A stretch of 17,525 nt of DNA from JACMRI01 sp043778625. GTDB lineage: Bacteria > Bacteroidota > Bacteroidia > UBA4408. Both the position numbers and the translations under genes were made by a program. Shown here in pieces: positions 1 to 7,258 of this stretch (its first letter is position 1; each line of letters starts with the position of its first letter). The notes under the pieces were generated by a model. That model was not told the origin of the DNA, did not search any database, and worked only from the letters and a program-made list of their open reading frames with translations. Location of the stretch: NCBI GenBank assembly GCA_043778625.1, contig JAYWFU010000097.1:1-17525 (forward strand), written 5' to 3'.

Positions 1-93
1 GCGAGGGGATATAGAAAAACAGAGAACTTTATTAATATGATTTATTTTCTTACCGCTAAACTAAAATTTGATTACCCACACCAAACGTCATAG
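1..93 (+). pseudogene. Upstream fragment of the frame-broken beta-barrel gene (partial)
   Basis: Frame 1 is open from the left edge of the window to a TAG at 91-93 and encodes about 30 residues ending in ...AKLKFDYPHQTS. The stretch MIYFLTAKLKFDY has the alternating pattern of an outer-membrane beta strand. Removing one C from the CCC run at 75-77 joins this frame to the gene at 68-838, giving ...KLKFDY-HTKRHRPDF..., with no stop between. I infer that it is the continuation of that gene to the left, separated by a one-base insertion or a sequencing error. It could also be chance open frame, since only 93 bases are visible. Confidence 0.35.
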
Positions 94-838
94 ACCCGAT
101 TTTAAAGTACTTGCGCCAAACTCTATTTTGTTAAAAAACACGCAACAAAGCAATAGTTTTACAAGCTTTGATGTATCCTCAGGTGGTGGTGGCGAAATAC
201 AACTAGGTTTTAGCCCACGCAACAAGGATAAAACTGGATATAAGAAAAATACAACGTGTAGACTTGGCGCATCTTACGGTACATCATCATTAATTAATTA
301 CTATACACATAATAGCACGCATAAAATTTACGATACGCTAAAGTCGTCAACTCCTGCTAACACTATGTATTTAGACTCAGTAAGAACAATCAATACAGGT
401 GCTAACTATACCTCTAACGAATTGCGTATTAGTATATCCTCTATTTTTAGAACCAACGCCGATGCTCGCTGGTCATTGTTTGCAGGGGTTGGCGTTAATT
501 GCGGAATTTCACTTAGTGCTACTACCACAACATACGCTTATTCGTCGTTAACTAAGGAGTTAGTAGATGTAATAGGAAATCATTATGAGGTATCTCGCCA
601 AGGTATTGACAATAATAGTGTTGTGCGCGAATCATTTAAAAATAAAACTAATTTTTCATTTGCCTCTTACATTCCTATGGGTATCGATTTTAGAATGGGC
701 AAAAAACGAGAGTTTTGGAAACACGCACATTTATTTTACGAAATGCGTCCAACCCTTAATACAACGCTTATACCTGAGTTAGCACCCATTGTAAACTTTG
801 GTGCGCAACAAGGTGTAGGTTTTAGATACAGCATATAA
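68..838 (+). CDS. Beta-barrel-like outer-membrane protein, 5' end broken
   Basis: The readable frame gives 256 residues from a TTG at 68, which is probably not a real start. There is no signal peptide, and an in-frame TAA sits just upstream at 62-64. The sequence is rich in Gly, Ser, Thr, Asn and Tyr with alternating hydrophobic residues, for example WSLFAGVGVNCGISLS around residues 133-148. It ends FGAQQGVGFRYSI, a typical closing beta strand with an aromatic residue near the C-terminus. This fits an outer-membrane beta-barrel protein of the Bacteroidota type; no specific family is recognised. The other reading frame (1-93) probably carries the preceding part, so the gene likely begins left of the window. 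A strong terminator follows nine bases after the stop. Confidence 0.6.
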   Translation: MITHTKRHRPDFKVLAPNSILLKNTQQSNSFTSFDVSSGGGGEIQLGFSPRNKDKTGYKKNTTCRLGASYGTSSLINYYTHNSTHKIYDTLKSSTPANTMYLDSVRTINTGANYTSNELRISISSIFRTNADARWSLFAGVGVNCGISLSATTTTYAYSSLTKELVDVIGNHYEVSRQGIDNNSVVRESFKNKTNFSFASYIPMGIDFRMGKKREFWKHAHLFYEMRPTLNTTLIPELAPIVNFGAQQGVGFRYSI

Positions 839-846
839 ATAAACTT

Positions 847-884
847 AAAATGCGTTGGTTAGCAGTTCCCCAACGCATTTTTTT
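847..884 (+). terminator. Rho-independent terminator
   Basis: A perfect 12-bp stem, AAAATGCGTTGG (847-858) with CCAACGCATTTT (870-881), encloses an 11-nt loop and runs into seven T residues (878-884). It lies nine bases after the stop of the beta-barrel gene and before thyA, so it separates two transcription units. The A-rich 5' arm means it could also work weakly on the minus strand, but no minus-strand gene is there. Confidence 0.9.
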
Positions 885-908
885 ATTTAAAAAAACAACG
901 TACATACA

Positions 909-916
909 AAACTTTG
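909..916 (+). promoter_or_regulatory. Possible -7 element of the thyA promoter
   Basis: AAACTTTG differs at one position from the Bacteroidota -7 consensus TAnnTTTG and ends 15 bases before the thyA start. The upstream terminator means a promoter must lie in the 47 bases between, and this is the best match there. No clear TTG -33 box is visible at the right spacing. Confidence 0.25.
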
Positions 917-931
917 CGTTATTTTTAAGCC

Positions 932-1726
932 ATGCAAAATTATCATGACTTAATGCGCCACGTTATGCAACAAGGCGTTATAAAAACCGACAGAACAGGA
1001 ATAGGCACACGTAGTGTATTTGGCTATCAAATGCGTTATAATTTAGCGGATGGGTTTCCGCTACTTACTACCAAAAAAGTACACACCAAATCAATAATAC
1101 ACGAGCTACTATGGTTTTTGAAAGGTGAAACTAACATTGCTTATTTAAAAGAAAACGGAGTAAGTATTTGGGACGAATGGGCCGACGAACAAGGCAACCT
1201 AGGCCCTGTGTATGGCGCACAGTGGCGCAGTTGGCAAGGGGCTAACGGTGTTACTATTGATCAAATAACTAACGTAATTAATCAAATAAAAACCAACCCC
1301 GATTCTCGCCGCTTAATTGTAAGTGCTTGGAATGTAGCGGAGGTTGATACTATGAAACTACCGCCATGCCACGCTTTTTTTCAGTTTTATGTGGCTAATG
1401 GTAAATTAAGTTGCCAGTTGTATCAGCGTAGTGCCGATATATTTTTGGGCGTACCATTCAACATAGCTTCGTACGCACTGCTTACGCACATGGTGGCGCA
1501 AGTGTGTGGCTTGCAAGTGGGCGAGTTTGTACATACCTTGGGCGATGCACACATTTATAACAACCACGTGGAGCAAGTGCAATTACAGCTAACAAGGGAT
1601 ATTCGTCCGCTGCCACAACTCAAATTAAATCCATTAATTAATTCAATTTTTGATTTCAAGTACGAGGACATTACCATAGTTAATTACGACCCACACCCTC
1701 CTATTAAAGGGGCTGTGGCAGTTTAA
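932..1726 (+). CDS. thyA: Thymidylate synthase ThyA
   Basis: Thymidylate synthase makes dTMP from dUMP, using 5,10-methylenetetrahydrofolate as carbon donor and reductant; it is cytosolic and normally a homodimer. At 264 residues it has exactly the length of the E. coli enzyme, with the same numbering of key residues: Arg21 in the phosphate-binding loop, catalytic Cys146 in LPPCHAFFQF, Asn177 in GVPFNIASYALL, and His207 and Tyr209 in GDAHIYNNH. The C-terminus ends PIKGAVAV, close to the usual PIKxPVAV. The ATG at 932 gives this full length, so the start is secure. A UbiA-family gene follows after 34 nt and is probably co-transcribed. No dihydrofolate reductase gene is adjacent, although that is a common partner. 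Confidence 0.97.
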   Translation: MQNYHDLMRHVMQQGVIKTDRTGIGTRSVFGYQMRYNLADGFPLLTTKKVHTKSIIHELLWFLKGETNIAYLKENGVSIWDEWADEQGNLGPVYGAQWRSWQGANGVTIDQITNVINQIKTNPDSRRLIVSAWNVAEVDTMKLPPCHAFFQFYVANGKLSCQLYQRSADIFLGVPFNIASYALLTHMVAQVCGLQVGEFVHTLGDAHIYNNHVEQVQLQLTRDIRPLPQLKLNPLINSIFDFKYEDITIVNYDPHPPIKGAVAV

Positions 1727-1760
1727 TTTTTTTCTCATTTTACAACTAAAAAAATAGCCT

Positions 1761-2765
1761 ATGATTTTTTTACGCTTAATACGCATACCTAATTTATTAA
1801 TTGTAGTGCTAACTATGCTTGCTATGCGTTACGGTATTATGTACCCTATGCTGGCGCTTAATGGTTTTGAGTTGCAACTATCCACACTTAATTTTAGTTT
1901 ATTAGTAGTGGCAACCGTGCTTATAACCGCAGCAGGCTATATTATTAACGATTACTTTGATGTAAAAATTGATACTATTAATAAGCCCAACGATACATTA
2001 ATAGGGTTGCAATTCAAACGTCAATGGGCAATGTTATTACACGTAGTGTTTAACTTTGTAGCTATTGCTTTAGCCGCCTACATAGGTGTGCAGGTAGCTA
2101 ATTATAAATTATGTTTTGTGTATGTAATGGCGGCATGTATGTTGTGGTTTTACAGTACTAATTTCAAAAAACAATTAATAGTAGGTAATATTATTGTGGC
2201 GTTTTTAGCAGGGTTAGTGCCATTAATTATAGGCTTGTTTGAAATGCCATTGCTCTACAAGGCTTACTCGGTGCAACTTGCTGAGTACCAATTTAATTTT
2301 AACTACATAGCTTATTTTATGATAGCCTTTGGTGCATTTGCATTTGCACTATCGTGGATACGCGAAATAGTAAAAGATATGCAAGACCAATTAGGCGACA
2401 TGGAATACGGTTGCCAAACCATGCCCATAGTGTGGGGCAACAAAGTAAGTGCCTACGTAGCTATTGCACTAACAGCTATAACCGTTGCTGCTATTGGTTA
2501 TTTGCAATACTTGCAATACACTAGTGCTGATAAACTTTCGGTGTATTACTTATCCTTATTTGTGCAATTTCCGTTACTAATAACTGCCTACAAATTATTT
2601 TACGCTACTGATAAACCTCACTTTGCATTTGTATCAAAATTGATTAAAATAGCAATGATTACAGGGCTATTGTATGCTTTTGTAATACATTACGAGCTAG
2701 TACACTCTGCATTACAATCATCTACTGAACCTGCCCCAAGTGTGAATATTGGCGGAGGTTATTAA
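1761..2765 (+). CDS. UbiA-family prenyltransferase
   Basis: This is a 334-residue polytopic membrane protein of the UbiA superfamily, which transfers a polyprenyl chain from its diphosphate to an acceptor inside the membrane. The first Asp-rich motif is NDYFDVKID (Asn63, Asp64, Asp67, Asp71). The second is KDMQDQLGDMEYG (Asp206, Asp209, Asp213). Both bind Mg-diphosphate in this family, and about eight to nine hydrophobic helices surround them. Bacteroidota homologues are often labelled geranylgeranylglycerol-phosphate geranylgeranyltransferase, but the acceptor cannot be read from the sequence, and a quinone, heme or tocopherol-like substrate is not excluded. It lies 34 nt after thyA in the same orientation. 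A 9-bp tandem duplication (2502-2519) encodes LQYLQY in a loop near residue 250. Confidence 0.88.
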   Translation: MIFLRLIRIPNLLIVVLTMLAMRYGIMYPMLALNGFELQLSTLNFSLLVVATVLITAAGYIINDYFDVKIDTINKPNDTLIGLQFKRQWAMLLHVVFNFVAIALAAYIGVQVANYKLCFVYVMAACMLWFYSTNFKKQLIVGNIIVAFLAGLVPLIIGLFEMPLLYKAYSVQLAEYQFNFNYIAYFMIAFGAFAFALSWIREIVKDMQDQLGDMEYGCQTMPIVWGNKVSAYVAIALTAITVAAIGYLQYLQYTSADKLSVYYLSLFVQFPLLITAYKLFYATDKPHFAFVSKLIKIAMITGLLYAFVIHYELVHSALQSSTEPAPSVNIGGGY

Positions 2766-2871
2766 TTATTATTTTTCAAACACCGATTGCCTACTTAGGG
2801 TATAGCCAACACACACAAATAGGTGGTACTATTGTACTAATTTAAACGAGTAACAACACTAACATAAACCA

Positions 2872-5298
2872 ATGAAATACAACACTATAAGAGAAGAAGA
2901 ACTAAAAAATAAAGTAGGTGCTGATTGGTTTACATTATTTGATACTACCGAGATTTTGGGAAATATTGATTTTACTGTTTTCCCTAAGCAAGACAACATA
3001 TTTGGTCGCATACCACTACTGTGGGCCGAAGCCAAAACGGGTAACTATGACGTTGTTAAAATGTTTATACAACTTATACTAACCATAGGTAAGGCACGCA
3101 CTTTCGACAAAACACTGCCCCCCGCATTTTTGGGTGCATTCGATTTTGAGAAAATTGCTTTTGTACCTTATGCCAGCATTCAGGATATTTTTTATCTCAA
3201 CGATTTTAATTGGAACGTAACACCAAGCAACCACGAAACCAAAGAGTTTAAGTTAATACAACAACGTGTTGAAGCTACGCTAAAGCAAAACACAACAGTT
3301 TACGATTATGAAAAAGACAGTAAAGAACTCCAACACTTTATTGCCAACAATATTGCAAATGCTACCGATACCGCCAAAATTAAAATTGATAAAAACAATT
3401 TCATTCCAATTTATTTGCGTTGGCTCGATATAGTGAAACCCACTATTGACGTGCATTGGGACCAACTAAAAAAAGCAAATATTTTGGATAGCGATTTTTA
3501 TTTGGCCGATCTTTTTGTGGACGATAAAGACACCCAACAAATTGACGACGATGTAACACTTCGTAATAATTTGTTTGTGATATTTGAAAACCAAGGCTAC
3601 AAAATAGCCAAAGAAAATATTAAGCAAATGTTTGATGCCACCATCAACATTCGTAACAAGGAAGCGTATCAACTATTTTGGAAACGCTACAAACGCCCGC
3701 CATTACAGGATTTTCAGGAATACATTATACAACGCCGCGACTTGCTGGTGCCCCAAGATATTAGAGAACGGCAAGGAGCATTTTTTACCCCACGAATTTG
3801 GGTAGAGCTTTCGCAAAAATACTTGGCCGATTATTTAGGCGAAAACTGGCAAGACGAGTATTATATTTGGGATTGTGCCGCAGGTACTGGTAATTTGTTA
3901 GCAGGCTTAACTAACAAATACAATATTTTTGCAAGCACGCTCGACCAAGCCGACGTAAAAGTAATGCACGACCGTGTAGCACACGGAGCAAACCTTGTAA
4001 AAAACCACGTGTTTCAATTTGATTTTTTGAACGACGATTTTACTAAACTGCCACAAAACTTACAGGACATAATAAACGACCCAAAGAAACGTAAGAAGTT
4101 GGTGGTGTATATTAATCCGCCGTATGCGGAGGCAACTTCTGCAAAGACAGTAACAGGTACAGGAGAAAATAAAAGTGGTGTAACAACAAATTTCAAAGTA
4201 AACGAGTATTTAAACCCAAAAATTGGTAATGCTTCCAACGAAATATTTGCTTTGTTTATGGCTAATATTTATGATAAAATACCAGGTTGTATTTTAGGTC
4301 AATTTTCAAAACTTAAATTTGTTAATGGTTCAAATTTTAAAAAATTTAAAGGCTATTTTTTAGCGGATTACATAAGCGGATTTATTGTACCTGCTGAAAC
4401 TTTTGACAATGTAAAAGGAAAATTTCCTATTGGTTTTACAATTTGGAACACTAATAAAAAAATTAAAACAAATATAATTTCAACAGATGTTTTTGATAAA
4501 AATGAAAATTACATTGGGACAAAACAATTTTATAGCGAATTACCTCAAAATGTAAATAAATGGATTAAATCATTTGATGATAAATTAACTGAAGGTGTAG
4601 GATTGATGTGCAACCCATCTCCTGATTTCCAACATAACAGTCAATTGTATATTTCAAGAGTAAAAGGGATAGAACATTTTAATTTTTATAATTTTACTCA
4701 GTATAATCTTATTGTAGGAACAATTTATTTTACTGTGCGAAATTGCATTAATGCTGATTGGCTTAATGACAGAGACCAATTTTTGTATCCAAACGATAAT
4801 TGGAAAACAGACTCTGTATTTCAAAACGACTGTTTAGCTTTCACTTTGTTTCATGGACAAAATAGAATTAGAAGTAACGCAGGTACAAACCATTGGATAC
4901 CTTTTACTGAGGACGAAGTAAATGCCAAAGAAAGATTTGCAAGTAATTTTATGACAGACTTTATAAAAGGTAAGTTGAAAGCGGAAACAAATAACAACTT
5001 GTTCGGAAGTAAAAAAGTAGGTAACAAACCATTAAAGTTTTCGAGTGAAGCCAACGAGGTTTTTAACGCTGGGCGTGCATTGTGGCAATATTATAACTCG
5101 TTTGATGCAATAATAGCAAACGCAAGCCTGTACGATATAAGAGAATATTTTCAGGGCAGAAACGACAAGGGCAGAATGAACTCCAAAAGTACCGATGCCA
5201 ATTATACAGCATTAATAAGCGCATTAAGAACTGCACTAAGCGTATTAGCCGAAAAAATAAAACCAAAAATATACGAGTATGAATTTCTTAAAGAATAA
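2872..5298 (+). CDS. Type IIG-like restriction-modification enzyme (fused nuclease and N6-adenine methyltransferase)
   Basis: An 808-residue protein that appears to carry restriction, modification and target recognition in one chain. Residues 30-75 contain a PD-(D/E)xK-like nuclease site, LLWAEAK (Glu53, Lys55), with Asp33 or Asp41 as candidate metal ligand, followed by MFIQLILTIGKA. Residues 80-295 look like a helical connector. The methyltransferase core has motif X GAFFTP (302-307), AdoMet motif I WDCAAGTGNLL (333-343) and catalytic motif IV NPPY (415-418), in the order of gamma-class adenine methylases. Residues from about 480 onward should be target recognition. No separate specificity subunit, helicase or partner methylase is adjacent, which argues against Type I or III. 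GC falls to about 26% at 4201-4800 against about 40% upstream, suggesting an exchanged recognition region. A weak -7-like TACTATTG lies at 2827-2834. An orphan methylase without nuclease activity is the main alternative. Confidence 0.85.
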   Translation: MKYNTIREEELKNKVGADWFTLFDTTEILGNIDFTVFPKQDNIFGRIPLLWAEAKTGNYDVVKMFIQLILTIGKARTFDKTLPPAFLGAFDFEKIAFVPYASIQDIFYLNDFNWNVTPSNHETKEFKLIQQRVEATLKQNTTVYDYEKDSKELQHFIANNIANATDTAKIKIDKNNFIPIYLRWLDIVKPTIDVHWDQLKKANILDSDFYLADLFVDDKDTQQIDDDVTLRNNLFVIFENQGYKIAKENIKQMFDATINIRNKEAYQLFWKRYKRPPLQDFQEYIIQRRDLLVPQDIRERQGAFFTPRIWVELSQKYLADYLGENWQDEYYIWDCAAGTGNLLAGLTNKYNIFASTLDQADVKVMHDRVAHGANLVKNHVFQFDFLNDDFTKLPQNLQDIINDPKKRKKLVVYINPPYAEATSAKTVTGTGENKSGVTTNFKVNEYLNPKIGNASNEIFALFMANIYDKIPGCILGQFSKLKFVNGSNFKKFKGYFLADYISGFIVPAETFDNVKGKFPIGFTIWNTNKKIKTNIISTDVFDKNENYIGTKQFYSELPQNVNKWIKSFDDKLTEGVGLMCNPSPDFQHNSQLYISRVKGIEHFNFYNFTQYNLIVGTIYFTVRNCINADWLNDRDQFLYPNDNWKTDSVFQNDCLAFTLFHGQNRIRSNAGTNHWIPFTEDEVNAKERFASNFMTDFIKGKLKAETNNNLFGSKKVGNKPLKFSSEANEVFNAGRALWQYYNSFDAIIANASLYDIREYFQGRNDKGRMNSKSTDANYTALISALRTALSVLAEKIKPKIYEYEFLKE

Positions 5299-5370
5299 TT
5301 GCGAGCAACATTAGTTTTTGAAAACTCAAATACAACAACAGTTACTTAACTTATTGCCTACAACTACACC

Positions 5371-6639
5371 ATGGAAAACACACTTGCCTACGCACAACAA
5401 CAAGACGCTAACGACACATTAAGCGGTTACAGAAACCAGTTTTACTTTCCGATGATGAACGGAAAGCCCGCATTGTATTTTACAGGTAACTCGTTAGGCT
5501 TACAGCCACGCACCACACAAGACGCTATTATAAAAGAACTGGAGGATTGGGCAACGTACGGTGTGGAGGGGCATTTTCATGCACGTAATCCGTGGTTAAG
5601 TTATCATGAGCAATTTGCTGCGCCACTTGCAATGCTTACGGGTGCTAAGGAAACGGAGGTAGCGTGCATGAACCAACTTACTGTAAATTTACATTTATTA
5701 TTAGTTAGTTTTTATAGACCTAAGGGCAAACGTTATAAAATTTTGGCAGAGGCAAAGGCTTTCCCAAGCGACCAATACGCCCTGCAATCGCAGGTAGAAC
5801 ATCATGGCTATAGTTATGATGATGCCGTGGTAGAGGTGCACCCACGCGAGGGCGAATACTGCATTAGGCACGAAGATGTTATAGCTAAAATAAACGAACT
5901 AGGCAACGAACTGGCTTTGGTAATGATAGGCGGGGTAAACTATTTTACTGGTCAGGTATTTAACATGGAAGCCATAACAGCGGCAGCGCACGCCGTGGGT
6001 GCGTTAGCAGGGTTTGATTTGGCGCACGCCATTGGCAATATTAAATTAGAGTTGCACGACTGGAACGTAGATTTTGCTACTTGGTGTAGTTACAAATATT
6101 TAAATAGCGGGCCTGGTGGCGTAAGCGGCGTGTACATACACGAGCGCCATGCTACTAACCCCGAAGTACCACGTTTTGCAGGCTGGTGGGGGCATGATAA
6201 AGAAAGTAGGTTTAAAATGAACCGTGGCTTTGTACCTATGCCTACCGCTGAAGCATGGCAACTTAGTAATGCGCCTGTATTAAGCATGGCAGCGCACAAA
6301 GCGGCACTAGCTATTTTTGTAAGTGCAGGCACTGACAAATTATTTGCAAAGCGTGATAAACTCACGTCCTATTTAGAATTTATAATTAATACCGTAGCGA
6401 GTAACACAGGTAAACACTTAGAAATAATAACTACCACAAACCTCACGGAACGTGGCACACAACTAAGCGTAATAGCCCACGGACAAGGTAAAGCCCTACA
6501 CGATGCACTTACGCAACACGGCGTAATAGCCGATTGGCGAGAGCCTAATGTAATACGCCTTGCGCCCGTACCGTTGTACAATAGTTTTGAAGACTGTTAT
6601 AAATTTGGCGAAGTGCTACAGCATTTGTTAAGTAAGTAA
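5371..6639 (+). CDS. kynU: Kynureninase
   Basis: A PLP enzyme of aspartate aminotransferase fold that cleaves L-kynurenine to anthranilate and L-alanine, or 3-hydroxykynurenine to 3-hydroxyanthranilate. It acts in tryptophan breakdown and, in some Bacteroidota, in NAD synthesis from tryptophan. Its 422 residues are a normal family length. Visible hallmarks are YFTGNSLGLQP near 36-46, FPSD (131-134), FDLAHAIGN (Asp216, His219) contacting the cofactor, and the Schiff-base lysine Lys242 in SYKYLNSGPGG. The motif RFAGWWGH follows. The ATG at 5371 gives the expected N-terminus. No other kynurenine-pathway gene is next to it, so the gene stands alone, 72 nt after the restriction enzyme and 133 nt before lptF. 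Confidence 0.95.
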   Translation: MENTLAYAQQQDANDTLSGYRNQFYFPMMNGKPALYFTGNSLGLQPRTTQDAIIKELEDWATYGVEGHFHARNPWLSYHEQFAAPLAMLTGAKETEVACMNQLTVNLHLLLVSFYRPKGKRYKILAEAKAFPSDQYALQSQVEHHGYSYDDAVVEVHPREGEYCIRHEDVIAKINELGNELALVMIGGVNYFTGQVFNMEAITAAAHAVGALAGFDLAHAIGNIKLELHDWNVDFATWCSYKYLNSGPGGVSGVYIHERHATNPEVPRFAGWWGHDKESRFKMNRGFVPMPTAEAWQLSNAPVLSMAAHKAALAIFVSAGTDKLFAKRDKLTSYLEFIINTVASNTGKHLEIITTTNLTERGTQLSVIAHGQGKALHDALTQHGVIADWREPNVIRLAPVPLYNSFEDCYKFGEVLQHLLSK

Positions 6640-6698
6640 ATTCTGTAATTATAAACTGTAGTAATAGCGCATATTTGTTGTATATAAATATCAAATTC

Positions 6699-6727
6699 TG
6701 TGTAATAATTTACACATTGTACAATGT
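6699..6727. promoter_or_regulatory. Two overlapping palindromes, candidate operator
   Basis: TGTGTAA-TAAT-TTACACA (6699-6716) is a perfect 7-bp inverted repeat with a 4-base centre. It overlaps by three bases a perfect 14-bp palindrome, ACATTGTACAATGT (6714-6727), which can be widened with a 2-base bulge by flanking TTTAC and GTAAA. The second palindrome covers the -33 region of the lptF promoter. The arrangement is what a repressor or activator site would look like, but no regulator gene is nearby and AT-rich DNA yields dyads by chance. Confidence 0.45.
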
Positions 6728-6747
6728 AAATTAAATTAATACTTTTG
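6717..6747 (+). promoter_or_regulatory. Promoter of lptF, Bacteroidota type
   Basis: TACTTTTG (6740-6747) matches the Bacteroidota -7 consensus TAnnTTTG exactly. A TTG at 6717-6719 lies 20 bases upstream, where the -33 box is expected. Transcription would start near 6754, leaving about 19 bases before the GTG start at 6773. The -33 box sits inside the palindrome at 6714-6727. Confidence 0.65.
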
Positions 6748-6772
6748 AAGGTACAATACAATTACAACGCCT

Positions 6773-7258
6773 GTGTTTTCTATAATAGATCGCTATATAC
6801 TCAAAAAATTTATTACCACTTTTATTTACGCCATAGCGTTAATATTGGTAATAACTGTGGTGTTTGATATTTCGGAAAAACTAGATGATTTTGTAGATAA
6901 TAAAGCTCCGCTCAAAGCCATAGTATTTGATTATTACGTAAATTTTTTGCCCTTTTTTGCTAATATGTTTAGCCCTTTGTTTGTGTTTGTGGCAGTAATA
7001 TTTTTTACGAGCAAAATGGCTAGTAATACCGAAATTGTGGCCATACTTAATAGCCAAGTTAGTTTTTGGCGTATGCTTGTGCCTTATATGGTAGGCGCTA
7101 CGGCTATTTGTGTAGCATCGTTGTACTTAGGTAATTTTGTAATACCACACGCCAACAAAACACGCTTGGAGTTTGAGGATAAATATATTTTTAATAGGTT
7201 TCATTTTACGGAAACCAACGTACACCGAAAGTTAGATAAGGAAACCTTTGTATTTTGA
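6773..7258 (+). CDS. LptF/LptG permease, N-terminal part
   Basis: This frame encodes 161 residues starting MFSIIDRYILKKF, the amphipathic opening typical of the family. Three membrane helices follow, at roughly residues 10-32, 52-78 and 98-126, with SPLFVFVAVIFFTSKMASNTEIVAILNSQVS between the second and third, split here as SPLFVFVAVIF and TEIVAILNSQVS. After the third helix comes the start of the periplasmic jellyroll (NVHRKLDKETFVF). It stops at TGA 7256-7258 in the sequence TTT TGA. The GTG at 6773 is chosen because it opens the family's N-terminus and sits 26 bases after the -7 element. Confidence 0.75.
   Translation: MFSIIDRYILKKFITTFIYAIALILVITVVFDISEKLDDFVDNKAPLKAIVFDYYVNFLPFFANMFSPLFVFVAVIFFTSKMASNTEIVAILNSQVSFWRMLVPYMVGATAICVASLYLGNFVIPHANKTRLEFEDKYIFNRFHFTETNVHRKLDKETFVF

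Noticed and set aside
2502..2519. Tandem TTGCAATAC duplication in the UbiA gene
   Set aside because: Only two copies, in frame, encoding LQYLQY in a loop. It is too short to suggest phase variation or a mobile element.
2872..5298. Type I, Type III or BREX-like system
   Set aside because: No helicase, specificity subunit or accessory gene is adjacent. The neighbours are ubiA-like and kynU.
2766..5370. Transposon or genomic-island borders around the restriction enzyme
   Set aside because: I saw no transposase, integrase, tRNA, or matching terminal repeats on either side. Transfer is suggested only by composition inside the gene.
6699..6716. Dyad after kynU considered as its terminator
   Set aside because: There is no T run after the stem, and it overlaps a second palindrome and the lptF promoter, so a regulatory role fits better.
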